DNA of 64,000 nucleotides from Asterias rubens (GCF_902459465.1 NC_047066.1:21517047-21581046), one strand, 5' to 3'; counted from the stretch's first letter, positions 19,934 through 30,492 are shown. A program made the numbers and translations. The notes: generated by a model from the sequence alone, not told the origin.

Positions 19934-20720
19934 GACTTGTAATGCGCACATATCCACCCTGCTGGGTGTTCAAGGCGCAGTAAAACCAAAAACAAAACAA
20001 AAACAATACACAACACAAAGAAAAAACAGACACAACAAAATTAGTCATTGAAAACCTGTGACATAAGATAAGTTTTGAGAAGAGACTTGAATTTTGCAGT
20101 ACAAAGACAAGATCGAAGATTAAGTGGTAGAGAGTTCCAGATGCGTGGCGCGGCTGAAGAAAAAGACCTGTCACCCCATGAGTGTCGAGACTTGGGTTCA
20201 ATGAGGAGAAGCATAGAACTTGATCGAAGATTCCTTGATGGAGTGTAAACTTGAAGCAGTTCAGAAATATAGTGGGGAGCCTTGCCATTAAGAGCTTTGT
20301 GGACAATGAGCATCAGCTTGAAGATGATTCGTTGAGAGATAGGGAGCCAGTGTAGTTGTTTCAGAATGGGGGTGATAGAACACGATTTTCTAGACAGTGT
20401 CACAATGCGGGCAGCAGTATTTTGGAGCCGTTGAAGTCTGGAAATCTGGTTGTTAGGAAGACTGTAGAGAAGAGCATTGCCGTTGTCAAGACGAGAAGTA
20501 ACAAATGCGTGAATGACCTTTTCAGTGGCACTTTTGTCCAAGTACTTGCGAATCTTACCTATATTCCTGATGTGATATGATGATAAACGAACAATGTTGT
20601 TGATGTGTGGCTGAAGTGTCATTGATGAATCAAAAATAACCCCTAAGTTCCGAGCTTTCAGCGAGGGAGCTATCCTAACATTCCCTGCAAACCTGGATTT
20701 AAATGATGGGCACTGAGGTC
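19897..20720 (-). mobile_element. Non-LTR retrotransposon (CR1/L2-like) 3' fragment
   Basis: The minus strand encodes the C-terminal part of a LINE reverse transcriptase open frame: 'ARNLGVIFDSSMTLQPHINN', then 'HIRNIGKIRKYLDKSATEKV', 'HAFVTSRLDNGNALLYSLPN', 'QRLQNTAARIVT', 'LKQLHWLPISQRI', ending 'FKSLLKTYLMSQVFND'. This is the thumb/C-terminal region typical of CR1/L2/Rex-type elements. The frame is open from about 20720 to the stop at 20041. Then come a short 3' UTR and an (ATT)n tail at 19903-19935. It is 5'-truncated, lacking the catalytic YADD part and the endonuclease, so it cannot move itself. It sits antisense in the PEX12 intron. Its open frame suggests recent insertion. Confidence 0.92.
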
Positions 20721-21959
20721 ATGACCTTTATTACCCTGGTATTGGCCTTGGAGCCCCTTCAAAAGTTCCCATTAACCTTTAACCTTTACGTTTTCCAATG
20801 GAAGTGCCCTCTGCAAAATGAAAATGGCCTTGCTCTCTCAAAGACCAAGTTCCAGGTATGTCCTCAGACCTTGAACTTCACTCTTGAAGGGGCATGGTGG
20901 TTTTCCTCTGGTAGCGGCAATTCTATGAGGAAAATGTGAATTTGTATTGAACTTTTGCAAAGGACACCACAACAAAACCACAGGGCTTGTAGTTTGAGGC
21001 ATCCTAAGTCCAGGCTCATGTACTTATGGGGCCGTCCAAAGCTTAAAACACTTACAATCATACAGAGAGTATGAGGAGAGACCAAAGTAGAACTCTCTTT
21101 TCAACCTAGAAAATATGTATTTGGTTTGTGGTAACACCATCTACTTGCCAGGTAGAGTTTGTTCTTGGAGAACTGTCTTGCTTAATTCTACTACAGCGGA
21201 GTAGATTGTTTGGGTGTTCGGGAGACTTCTCAGTTTTGAAAAGAACTGTCCTGCTTATTAACTATTACCTAGGCGGATGGTAAAGAAATAGGTTGGGACT
21301 ACTGTAATTAACTGTACTACCACGGAGTCAGTTCTTGGGTTGGTCTTAACGGACTAGTTTGCTCTAGTCATCGTCAGCAACCTGGAAAATGTTGACAATT
21401 TTGGACAGTCCCCAATACACTGTTAGTGAACCCTGGGAAGCAACAAGGGTATGCCCAGACACTTCAAATTACTTCCATTGGGGCCATGCATACACCACAA
21501 TATATAAATTTACTTGACTATACTAACAAGGTTAAATCAGTTGGAACGGTAACCTCACAGACCCTGCCACCATGATACTGGGGAGTGCGTTGCCAAGCAG
21601 CAGTGGGGTGTTTGCTCTACCCTTAAGGAGCACGCTGTCAGTTAGAATACCGTGGAAACGTTTCGCAATCTATGAAAATATTTGATTAATTATAAGTTAT
21701 ATATTGCATTGTATTTACCAAGGAAGGTTGAAGTAGTACTTAAAGACTAACTAATTACAAGCCTTTGTAGCAATGAAGGAGGCAAGTTGTATGCATGTAT
21801 TTATTATAATGACAAACACAATAAGCTAACAAACGACACAGTAAAGATATTTTAAAACTGTTTCAGAACAACGAAGAAGTTTTCCTACCAGCTATCACAG
21901 GTTGGCCGTTCACATAGATCACATAGAGCAATCTGAAAAGACACAAGTAGAGATCATGG

Positions 21960-22085
21960 TTCCACTAACAATGTCTCAGAAGTCAGTGGGTTTGAATCCC
22001 ACCTGATGCCTGTCGTTTTTTTCTTCACAGGACTCTGGAAAGTACAGTGCTTTACAACAATCGGTGTATGTTTAAAATTAAATAA
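21960..22085 (+). mobile_element. tRNA-derived SINE fragment, family V
   Basis: 'gtgggtttgaatcccacc' (degenerate B-box palindrome) followed by 'cttcacaggactctggaaag' and 'tacagtgctt...atcggtgtatg'. The motif order is as at 63460-63600. Plus orientation by its tail. Confidence 0.55.
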
Positions 22086-22117
22086 TATTCTCTATCCCTG
22101 ATGCTTATTTATTAAAT

Positions 22118-22465
22118 AATGATAATAATTGATATTGATACGTACTTTATCACAGTTCTAAGAGCTTCTCAAAGCGCTTCCAACATTGTTACCCCTTGTC
22201 ACTGGGCCATTTAATCGTTCCTAAAACCATCTCAGCCCCCTGGGGAGTGTACAGCCGGTGCTGCGAGTTACCGCGCTCCAAGCTAATCATTCAAATAAAC
22301 CATCTCTGCCCTTACAGGTACCCATTTTACCCCTTGGTGGAGAGAAGCAATGGCTAAGTGTCTTGCTCAAAGACACAAGTGTCACGACCGGGATTCGAAC
22401 CCACATCCCGATGAACCACCAGAACTTGAGTCCGATGCTCTTATCCGCTCGGCCACTACACCCCC
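22118..22465 (-). mobile_element. tRNA-derived SINE, near full length (family S2)
   Basis: The minus-strand head reads 'gtagtggccgagcggataag', holding an A-box-like 'tggccgagcgg'. The B-box is 'gggttcgaatcccggtc'. It continues with 'gtgtctttgagcaagacact', 'atgggtacctgtaagggcag' and a tail near 'taataattattatc'-like sequence at 22118. A-box to B-box spacing is that of a tRNA with a variable arm (Ser/Leu type). Truncated relatives are at 15296-15600, 17266-17570 and 59098-59247. Not a functional tRNA because the 3' acceptor half is replaced by the SINE body. Confidence 0.8.
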
Positions 22466-22519
22466 ACATAGTTAACATCTATTAAAGTGTCTCTGTACCT
22501 TTCTCCCATCTCTCTATAG

Positions 22520-22697
22520 TCTGTCGTCAGGTTTGTGGCATTATCGCAAGCGAGGCATCGGCATTGCTGCAATCTCCATCTCACAGGGTCTCTCAGTCAG
22601 CATCTTCTTCCTACAGTTCTTAGAATGGTGGTACATGAGTCAAGACAATCAGAGTAGACTGGCTGTTACTGCATTACCAATACCTAAACCACCTAAG
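22520..22697 (+). CDS. PEX12: PEX12 middle exon
   Basis: Starts on the third base of a codon after 'tctctctatag'. Encodes 'LSSGLWHYRKRGIGIAAISI' then 'SQGLSVSIFFLQFLEWWYMS' and 'LPIPKPPK'. The 'GLSV-FFLQFL-WWY' segment matches the last membrane helix region of PEX12 and the 'LP-P-PP' linker before the RING. Ends in phase 0 with donor 'cctaag|gtaaag'. No defect within the exon. Confidence 0.9.
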
Positions 22698-22722
22698 GTA
22701 AAGTAAATGTGTGTATGAGTTT

Positions 22723-23007
22723 TAAAGGAACACGCTGCCTTGGATCGGTCGATTTGGTCTTTGTAAAGCGTTTGTAACTGTTTGTTATAAAATAAAAAGG
22801 TATCACTCGAAATTGCGTGGTTTTCCTTTTACCTCGACTGGGTCGGCCATCTATGGGAGTCAAATTTTTGACTCCCATAAATGGCCGACCGTGTTAGTTT
22901 GCAAAGTAAAAGGAAAACCACGTGATTTCGAGGCAAATTTGTAACAAACGGTTACAAACGCTTTTCATAGACCAACTCGACCGATCCAAGACAGCGTGTT
23001 CCTTTAA
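22723..23007. mobile_element. Palindromic MITE, family A
   Basis: Terminal inverted repeats 'aaaggaacacgctgccttgg' and its complement 'ccaagacagcgtgttccttt' (nearly exact). The centre is the long inverted pair 'ggtcggccatctatgggagt' and 'actcccataaatggccgacc'. It lies 25 bp after a PEX12 exon, inside the intron. Copies also at 100-453, 27771-28157 and 34689-35080. Confidence 0.9.
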
Positions 23008-23748
23008 GTGGAATTTCATCTTTGACGGGGCAAGGCCATTTTCACTTGTAATACCTTAAAATGAAAACATTTCTGAAGGGGCACCAAAATCAAAACCAGG
23101 GGAACATATAATTGCCTCCATGTAGTTCCAGGCACTGGAGTATCACAGATTCTAGCGCCCTTATATTCAAACATAAATCATGAGTTTAAAGACGTCAACA
23201 GATTCATCTTCTCAAGAAAAAGGAAAGAGAACTAGAACAAGCACTTGACGATGCGGAACTTCTAATTAACTATAGGAGGAAGTTTATAGATTAACACTCT
23301 AGACATACCTAGCTATGGAGTCAGTTTATTCCCCCTAATGACTTGTGCATACAGTAACTAGACTAGAGAGTAAACACTGACGACATGGGTTCCCAGTCTA
23401 ATTGCAATCATTTATAACGGTTAAATGAGATGCTCAATTAAATCAATGTGGATTTCTCAGTAATGGATTGCTGTTTTGATTGCTTGTCCTCATAAAATGG
23501 AATTAATCCACCCCTTTCACTTGTTGGTTGTATCAGTTGATGTCACAGTAACTTTCCCTGAATGGTAACATAAATTATTTGTACCATATCAGCTCTGTCA
23601 AGTGGTCAAGTTTAGCTTTGTGATGCACTCGTGTTCCAATAGATGTAGCCAAGGTTGGACTCCTCCAAGCAGTCTTGGGTTCTACTAGGGCTACAGTGAG
23701 TCCTTGTGAAGTTAGACAAAATCTTACAAGTGTCTTGTAACTCACATA

Positions 23749-23900
23749 GGGTGCATTCGTTTAGCTTCCCTGGGTCGAGCCCGGTGTGTGGCGTTTTCTT
23801 TTTCAAGGACGAACGTGTGCAGATAATTACCCACGGTTGTCCTGGGGGAAAAAACCGCCACACATTGGGGTCAACCCAGGGAAGCTAAACGAGCACACCC
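23749..23900. mobile_element. Palindromic MITE, family C (short form)
   Basis: Ends 'gggtgcattcgtttagcttc' and 'gaagctaaacgagcacaccc'. Internal inverted arms are 'cctgggtcgagcccggtgtg' and the near-complement 'cacattggggtcaacccagg'. The centre carries 'ggacgaacgtgtgcagataa'. Better copies at 25351-25502 and 47149-47301. In a PEX12 intron. Confidence 0.9.
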
Positions 23901-24142
23901 ATAATAAGGAGCCATTGTATTTGATACCCTTTCAATGTTGTATTTGCCAACATTCCACTTTCTATTGAAAAATTAGTTCGTTATAAAAGTGACCTTAGAA
24001 CCCCTCTTTATCCATTTCAAAATTGTATTTACATCCCAAATTTTAAGGAAATTTAAACTGGAAACGAAATATTGGCAAGGGGAATAAGAGGTTTATGTTG
24101 GAAAGGCATCAATCTGTCTTTTTCTTTTCTGTTTGATCAAAG

Positions 24143-24240
24143 GTTGAGCAAAAAGAGAAGAGCGCAGTTCCTGAAGATGTATCTTTATGTCCTCTGTGTC
24201 ACAAGCACAGAACGAACGATACTGCATTATCAACATCAGG
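24143..24240 (+). CDS. PEX12: PEX12 exon with first half of the RING-like domain
   Basis: Acceptor 'gtttgatcaaag'. Encodes 'VEQKEKSAVPEDVSLCPLCH' then 'KHRTNDTALSTSG'. The CPLC pair is the first zinc-binding pair of the C-terminal RING, and 'TNDTALSTSGYVFC' across the next junction matches PEX12 closely. Ends after two bases of a glycine codon with donor 'tcagg|gtgagt'. Confidence 0.92.
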
Positions 24241-24918
24241 GTGAGTCTAATAATATCAAAGTCTCATACAGCACACATATCTAGTAACAAAGTACTCAAG
24301 GCGCTTAGTATATACAGTCTAAGAGACTCCTAACTGTCTCAGACTAATTTCATGATGCTGCCCACCATGGAATTCTGCACTTACAGGGTGCCATAAGAGC
24401 AGGATGCTATAGTAATATCATGCAATTGGGATCTAGCTGCAGTGCTTTTAAAAGTTAACTGATCAGACAGTCGATTTCACATAACTTTGCGCAACTGTGC
24501 AAGTCCATTTGGGTGAGATTGATTGTGTTAATGGAGCACAATCTTAGCAATAAACGTTGCGCGAGTAGAAAGATGCCCCTGATCTTACCCTGAAATGATG
24601 AGGAACTGATGAAGTTGCTACCTTTATGGGGTGATTACAACTGAATATCTGGCAACTGGTTAGAAATTTCCTCCATGGGATTTTCAGCTTCTCCCCTTAG
24701 GTCCTGTGCTTGCAGTCAGGTAAAACCTATAAAATAATAAATGATGGAAACAACTAAAATATTAATATTAAATTGCTCTATTAGTTTCCTTTTTTTAGCT
24801 GTTTATTGTGATATTAATTGGGTAATGCTGACATGATTTTTGGTATAAATCTTGGACTCGACACCTTGCAAAGTTTGGACAAAACGGTTGATCATCATGA
24901 TTTTGTTTTCAATTGCAG

Positions 24919-25036
24919 ATATGTTTTCTGCTACCCATGTATCTACAGTTGACTTAAAGGTCACCACTGCTGTCCAGTCACCAGCTACCCATCGAAACTC
25001 AGTCATCTCGTCAAACTCTATCCACCAGACTCTTGA
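24919..25036 (+). pseudogene. PEX12: PEX12 last exon with in-frame TGA
   Basis: Acceptor 'ttttcaattgcag'. Reads 'YVFCYPCIYS', then TGA at 24950-24952, then 'LKGHHCCPVTSYPSKLSHLV' and 'KLYPPDS' with a second stop at 25034-25036. The sequence after the first TGA aligns without gap to the normal PEX12 C-terminus (human ends 'HLIKLYSPEN'), so the TGA replaces one residue; TGG (Trp) to TGA is the simplest origin. As read, 27 residues are lost, including the second zinc-binding half of the RING. Options: real nonsense allele, base error, or a leaky UGA-C stop. Confidence 0.85.
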
Positions 25037-25350
25037 TGTCTCGAACTTTGACCTTTGTGTCAACGAACATAGACTAGCCAAAGTGCCTTGATTCAGATAT
25101 GGACTTGTAATATACAAACATCTGAACAAATTGATTTGTTACAAATGCTGTTTTGGGGTTTTCTCAACACTATGCACTTTAAAACAAATTCCACATGTTA
25201 TCTTTTACAGGTTTGATATTTCAATACTTTGTATGAGTGATACAGTCCTATATCAAATTTTGTACATTTTATAATATATACAAATTTTCCCAGGTTGTTT
25301 TTTTCCAGGAACTTTTATAAATTGTTTTATTTGGAGAGTATGGTATCATT

Positions 25351-25502
25351 GGGTGTGTTCGTTTAGCTTCCCTGGGTCGACCCTGGTGTATGACGTTTTT
25401 TCTTTCCAGGACGAACGTGTGCAGATAATTACCCACGTTCGTCTTGGGAAGAAAAAACCGCCACACACCGGGGTCGACCCAGGGAAGCTAAACGAACGCA
25501 CC
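25351..25502. mobile_element. Palindromic MITE, family C (short form)
   Basis: Ends 'gggtgtgttcgtttagcttc' and 'gaagctaaacgaacgcacct'. Inner arms 'cctgggtcgaccctggtgta' and 'cacaccggggtcgacccagg', with the centre 'acgaacgtgtgcagataatt'. It follows the PEX12 last exon by about 300 bp and may lie in its 3' UTR. Confidence 0.92.
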
Positions 25503-25681
25503 TAATGTAACAAATTATAGTTGCCACCTGGTTGTGGATGTACATGTGTCTCAAAAGATGAAATCGTTATGGATGAATGCACACACAAATAACATTAATA
25601 ACTGAACCCTCGAGTCCTTGAACCTCCCCAGGTTCTGAAACATTTGATGCATAATTAGCCAGAATGGTGCATTAATCTTTT

Positions 25682-26029
25682 AAAGGCACTGGACACCTTT
25701 GGTAGTTCTCAAAGACTAGTAATTAGCACTTGGTGTATACCAACATTATACATACAATAATAAATCTGTGAAAATTTGGACTCAATTGGTCATCGAAGTT
25801 GCAGGAGAACAATGAAAAACCCCCAAAACAAAACATAATAAAAGCCTAATTTAAGCCTGAAGTTGTTAAATAATATTTAAGTGAGAAATTTTCTTCTTTC
25901 TCAAAAACTTTGTTACTTCAGCGGGATAAATATTGTTTTGTACTATCAACAACTCTCCATTGCTCGTTACCAAGTAGGTTTTGCTAACAATTATTTTGAG
26001 TAATTACCAATAGTGTCTAGTGCCTTTAA
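25682..26029. mobile_element. Palindromic MITE, family B
   Basis: Ends 'aaaggcactggacacctttg' and 'accaatagtgtctagtgcct'. Lacks the central 'cgagacctc' palindrome, so it is a shorter or older variant. Contains 'caattggtcatcgaagttgc' as in other copies. Confidence 0.8.
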
Positions 26030-26389
26030 TTTTGTGGCAACAGAATATCATTAACCTGTTTGTTTATTTGGTCAAAAGTGGTAACTCATAAACAAAAAAT
26101 AGCCTCTCAGTAAAAACAGCTAATTGCCATCAGTTCTTTTAAGGTTAAAATTTACATACATTGAATGGAGCACTTGTAAGCCTGTATATGTCACTAATTT
26201 ATTGCTATGAGTTTATGATATTGTCAGTTGGCCTAAAACTCGTCTTGGCTATACTCCGGGTTAGGAGTAATTAGGGTTATAAATTACCATTCAATGCAAT
26301 CATTTTGTTTAATCAACAATTGTGAAAACAAAAGCTAGGATGTTGCCTAATGCCTACCTTTGCATTTTATATTGTGTGATTAGTTTTGA

Positions 26390-26645
26390 TTTATTATATG
26401 AGGATTTTTGAACATGAGTTGATTTGCTTTTGTCGTCTCAGTGTCGGATCGTTTTATCTCTTGTTGGTTAATCTGGTCAAAATTGGGTTTGTAATGGACT
26501 GTGTTATACATGTACCTCATTTGGTACTGGGCAAAAAAATGCATGTCTCTTAATTTATTTTAAAAGTGTACAATGACATTGTATTTGATATCCTTCTATT
26601 GTCAATATCCTGAAAACCTAATAAATCAAATCAAATCAAATAAAT
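26390..26645 (+). mobile_element. Retroelement 3' end with (AATCA)n tail
   Basis: T-rich 3'-UTR-like sequence ends in 'cctaataaatcaaatcaaat' at about 26620-26640. A short simple-repeat tail after an AATAAA-like hexamer is typical of a non-LTR element end. No coding part remains. Confidence 0.4.
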
Positions 26646-26674
26646 GGGTCAGACCATTTTAATTTATTTCTGAA

Positions 26675-26830
26675 TTGTTATCAATCAATCAATAAAACAT
26701 TTATTTCAACATTCACATCACATGGAGGCATCATCCTAAAAGCCAAGGCTTGTGGCGGATGTGCCCGTTACAAGATTACAGAACAAAACAGGAAAACAGC
26801 ACTAAATAGACGAATAAATAAATACATACC
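26675..26830 (-). mobile_element. Retroelement 3' end (minus orientation)
   Basis: Begins 'caatcaatcaataaaacatt' and continues with 'catcatcctaaaagccaagg' and 'gtggcggatgtgcccgttac'. This has the look of a LINE 3' UTR in reverse, with its tail at the left. No coding content. Family unknown. Confidence 0.4.
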
Positions 26831-27130
26831 ACTACGGTAGATAACTACACAAAGGTTTAACCATGGTATCTTTATTTCTGAATTTTTATGGTATTTAACC
26901 AAAAAGTTTACCTTTTCATTGGCGTACAACATCCTCAGTGGAATGCACAGACTGTTTGTTGATATCTACAGCCTTCTTGTTTGAAATTTCGCTCTGAAAG
27001 AGTATTAAAAAATAAAATGAAATTTTAGGCTTGCACCATTTCAATGTAACATTAGAAATTGTAATTTCCTCCCTCTTTAGGTTAAAAATGAATGCATCAC
27101 AAAACTGTATTTGAACTATGAGAGTATCTG

Positions 27131-27480
27131 TTGGTAATTACTCAAAATAATTATCATCATAAAACCTCACTTGGTAATGAGTAATGGGGAGAGGTTGATA
27201 GTATAAAACGATGTGAGAAACGGCTCCCTCAGAAGTGACGTAGTTTTCGAGAAAGAAGTAATTTTCCACGAATTTGATTTCGAGACCTCAAGTTTAGAAT
27301 TTGAGGTCTCGAAATCAAGCATCAGAAAGCACACAACTTCGTGTGACAAGGGTGTTTTTTCTTTCATTAGTATCTCGCAACTTCAAATGTTTACAGGTTT
27401 GTTATTTTATGCATATGTTTAGATACACCACCTGTGAAGACTAGTCTTTGACAATTACCAATAGTGTGTCATCTGGCTTT
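27131..27480. mobile_element. Palindromic MITE, family B
   Basis: Carries the central palindrome 'gatttcgagacctcaag' facing 'gaggtctcgaaatcaag', flanked by 'gagaaagaagtaattttcca'. The right end is 'accaatagtgtgtcatc'. The left end lacks the first ~20 bases of the family. Confidence 0.8.
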
Positions 27481-27770
27481 AATAATTTGCTACATTTTTA
27501 GCAACAATTTATTCAAACACCCCATCGGTTTGTTTTCCGAGTAAAGTTATTCTTATGTTAATTCTAATATTGAATTTGCATTAAATTTAATGTCAGTTTT
27601 CATGGAATACACACCCAGTTAATTTATTCCAACAATAGGTAATTGCATATAAATTTGAAAGTTCGATTCATGTATGAACCAAAAGTAATCCAATCGGGAA
27701 ATTAAGGCTTCTGATGTCTCTATACATACCTCAAAAATTGCCTCAACAGTTTTCATATAAAGTGCAATGT

Positions 27771-28157
27771 TAAAGGAACACGTTGCCTTGATCGGACGAG
27801 TTGGTCTTTGAAAAGCGTTTGTAACCGTTTGGTATAAAATGCATATGATTAGAAAGATGTTGTAAAAGTAGAATACAATGATCCACACAAACATGTCTCG
27901 AAATTGCACGGTTTTCCTTTTACCTCGCCGACCAACACGGTCGGCCATTTATGGGAGTCAAATTTGACTCCCATTAATAGCCGACCGTGTTAGTTCGCAA
28001 AGTAAAAGGAAAACCACGCAATTTCGAGGCAAATTTGTGTGGATCATTGTATTCTATTTTTAAAAGATCTTTCTATCCATATGAATTTTATAACAAACGG
28101 TTACAAACGCTTTTTATAGACCAACTCGTCCGATCCAAGGCAACGTGTTCCTTTAAA
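27771..28157. mobile_element. Palindromic MITE, family A (long form)
   Basis: Ends 'taaaggaacacgttgccttg' and 'caaggcaacgtgttccttta'. The centre is 'cggccatttatgggagtcaa' against 'ttgactcccattaatagccg'. Compared with 22723-23007 it has an extra ~50 bp in each arm ('gtagaatacaatgatccaca' and its complement). The long form also occurs at 34689-35080. Confidence 0.92.
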
Positions 28158-28346
28158 GTGATGCATTTGTAACGCGAAGTCGCATTATGGCTGTCATGAA
28201 CCATTATACATCGGGCTAGTAGTTTCAATCAGCGGGTGTTTCTAATGACTTGTTTCTCACGTTGCATAGTGAGTTCTTGCTCAAACAAATACTTGGTGAC
28301 CAAAACATGCGTCATGGTTATGGGTTATTGTCAGGAGAGAAATATC

Positions 28347-28485
28347 TTGGATTGGGATTTCACCGGGATCGGGAGGTAGTGGGATTGGGATCTCACTGGG
28401 ATTGGGATTTTATTAGGGTCGGGATTTCATCGGGGTCAGGATTTCATTGGGATCGGGATTTTATCAGGATCGGAGTTTCGCATCG
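28347..28485 (+). repeat. Degenerate minisatellite, ~22-bp unit
   Basis: About six units built on 'gggattgggatttcatc' and 'gggatcgggattttatc'. The translated frame gives a Gly/Trp/Asp-rich repeat, an artefact of the unit. Confidence 0.8.
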
Positions 28486-28859
28486 GTATGTAGGGATGGC
28501 TCGTAACCAAAACTGCGAAACTGTCAACAAGGGGACGTGTTCACACCAAAACAACTGTTACCCCAAACATGCTAAGTCCAATTTGGGCAAATTTTTGCAA
28601 AAATGCAAGTGCTGGTAATGGCCACATTTTCAAACCTACATCATATATTAAAATGCCAAGCAAAAAGAGCTGGGAAAAGGCATGAAATCGCAAAATCATC
28701 GATAAGAGCCATTCCGAGCTCCACCCCAGGAGATCCGCTCATCAGAAGGCCACTCCGAAGGTCGCCGCCGCATGAGCAACACCATGCACCCCCGACATTA
28801 CTCAGTTTTCTGCTCCACACATACTACACTGTAACATTATTGCCGGACTTGTAAAGCCC

Positions 28860-30490
28860 ATTCCAGCCAGAAATTAGAGAGGGAATAAGCGGACGGTTCG
28901 CTCTTCCCAATTTTAATATCATGCTCTGAAAGGTTTTGTAATTTATCAAGCGATCAGGTGACACGTAAACTAATCTTCCTGGAGACCCAAGGCAGACCCA
29001 GGCAGATTTACAATTTCAGCTATAAACTGATATCTATTAAGAAACTTTAGACACTGATGTGATAAAACCGAAAACACAAAGTCACTTACTTGACATGCCC
29101 GTTGAGTTTTACATACATTAGGAAGACTGCCCTATTTATGTCAACCATCTCCCAACACATTTTAATGAAATGAGGAAAATGAAACGAACTAAAAGAATTA
29201 AGATGGATCTGTACAAAAGCAAGTTGTGTCATAGTATAATTGGGTTTTGGCACGACACACTCTCGTTAAGAAAAGAAACGTAACATCCAATTTCCCAAAT
29301 GTCACAATTTCAACCAGTGTTGCAATGGCACTTTCAAATATCCTTACAAATAACTACCAAATACAATGCGACAACAACTTAATCAACAGCCCACACGTCT
29401 TTGTGGTCCATGGGTTTGTTATAGATGAAATTGTGGGTTTTGCCCAAGATCTTCACCCTTGTAATGACTACGAAACACAACATCATCATTGCAACAAGTT
29501 TGATGGCAAAGCATACGGAACTCCTAATACCAACTGTAGTGCGACAAAACATTAATCACGAGGCCACATGCCTCGCGGTCTATCATGGATTTGTTAATAT
29601 CTTCAGATCAAATTAGATTACTGAACTTCAAGGCGATCGAGTGATGACGATTTGGAATCTTGTTACCTGAGCAAGACCTTAATGAAGACCGGTCAAATAT
29701 TGAGTGGTGACGCAACTGAGAATCACATAACAACACGTAACATATTTATGTTCTTTCTTAAACTTCACTTAAAAAAAACGGGTCGGTTTATAAATGCAGT
29801 CTTTCATCTCTTGCTGGTATGTGAGGGTTGTTAAATTACTTCTCAATCTCCGGTAGAGTCCGTAAAATAATTATGAGCCAACCATACAAAATTTTCCTCA
29901 ACAAAAAATGAGGCATGAAATATTTTGTCCTCATCTGTCGATTTACGGTATCCACGCTGGAACGACAACCAGGCGCAATGAAGAACAAGAGATATATATA
30001 TCCTCTTCTCATAAACAAACAGTTCATTCTCAATAAACAGAGGCTCATTATGACTTCTCTATTGTAGTTATAGTCTTGAAGAGGACACACAAAATGAGAC
30101 CGGTAGTCGTCAACCATCCGCAATGAACTGTTTAATTGTAACAATAAATATTGTACTTGACATGTTTGTCGTAATTACTCATTGCAGGCCAATTTTCAGA
30201 GCCTTTGACTGATTGGCAATAATAATTTACAACTGTGGTAATAATAATAATCTACGAACAAACATATTATGATTTATGTTCTGCGTGTATCAATAGTGGA
30301 TGTATTTTTAGTCCGTGGACAGCTCGCTAAAAGACCTTACGCATTGACGTCATCCTGTCACTAAAACTGTGCTTCAACAACGGGCCAAAGAAGCGCCCTT
30401 CTTGGACCTGAAGCCGAGAACGTCTTACTCACAAAAATATTCCCCTTAAAACAAAATACTTCCCTTTTTCCTTCTTTCTTTTTTAAGCTG
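28860..30490. other. Non-coding stretch, no gene seen
   Basis: No exon, RNA gene or clear repeat border. A short frame at 29247-29555 encodes a His/Asn-rich sequence with no family resemblance. (TAA) runs occur near 30240-30255. Confidence 0.45.
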
Positions 30491-30492
30491 AC

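Larger units (their letters stand above)
19697..22519. other. PEX12 intron lacking the expected second coding exon
   Basis: A 2.8-kb interval where PEX12 genes should encode about 185 residues of membrane domain. I found no matching segment on the plus strand. It contains a LINE fragment (19897-20720, minus), a poorly defined repeat related to 38198-38392 (about 21115-21360), a SINE-V piece (21960-22085) and a SINE S2 (22118-22465). The exon may have been lost by deletion linked to these insertions, may be split into pieces too small to recognise, or may be absent through misassembly. Confidence 0.6.
19556..25036 (+). pseudogene. PEX12: PEX12, peroxisomal import RING ligase subunit, apparently broken
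   Basis: Gene-level entry. PEX12 is a peroxisomal membrane RING protein that works with PEX2 and PEX10 to ubiquitinate the PEX5 import receptor. Four coding exons are present: 19556-19696 (start), 22520-22697, 24143-24240 and 24919-25036. Exon phases agree with human: the first coding exon ends in phase 0 after 41 codons (42 in human), and the next exon here begins on the third base of a codon, as human exon 3 does. The human-type second coding exon (about 185 codons, much of the membrane domain) is not found in 19697-22519. The last exon has an in-frame TGA. Either a damaged copy or an assembly fault. No RING-competent protein can be read from it as given. Confidence 0.8.

Noticed and set aside
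20356..20580. Plus-strand frame at the LINE
   Set aside because: Antisense to the reverse transcriptase frame, which carries the recognisable motifs.
24950..24952. Selenocysteine reading of the PEX12 TGA
   Set aside because: PEX12 is not a known selenoprotein, the aligned residue is not Cys in relatives I know, and I could not identify a SECIS element.
27619..27948. Minus-strand frame of 109 codons
   Set aside because: Lies mostly in the arm of a family A MITE; the same peptide pieces recur with other copies.
28250..28618. Plus-strand Gly/Trp/Asp-rich frame
   Set aside because: Generated by the GGGATT-type minisatellite.
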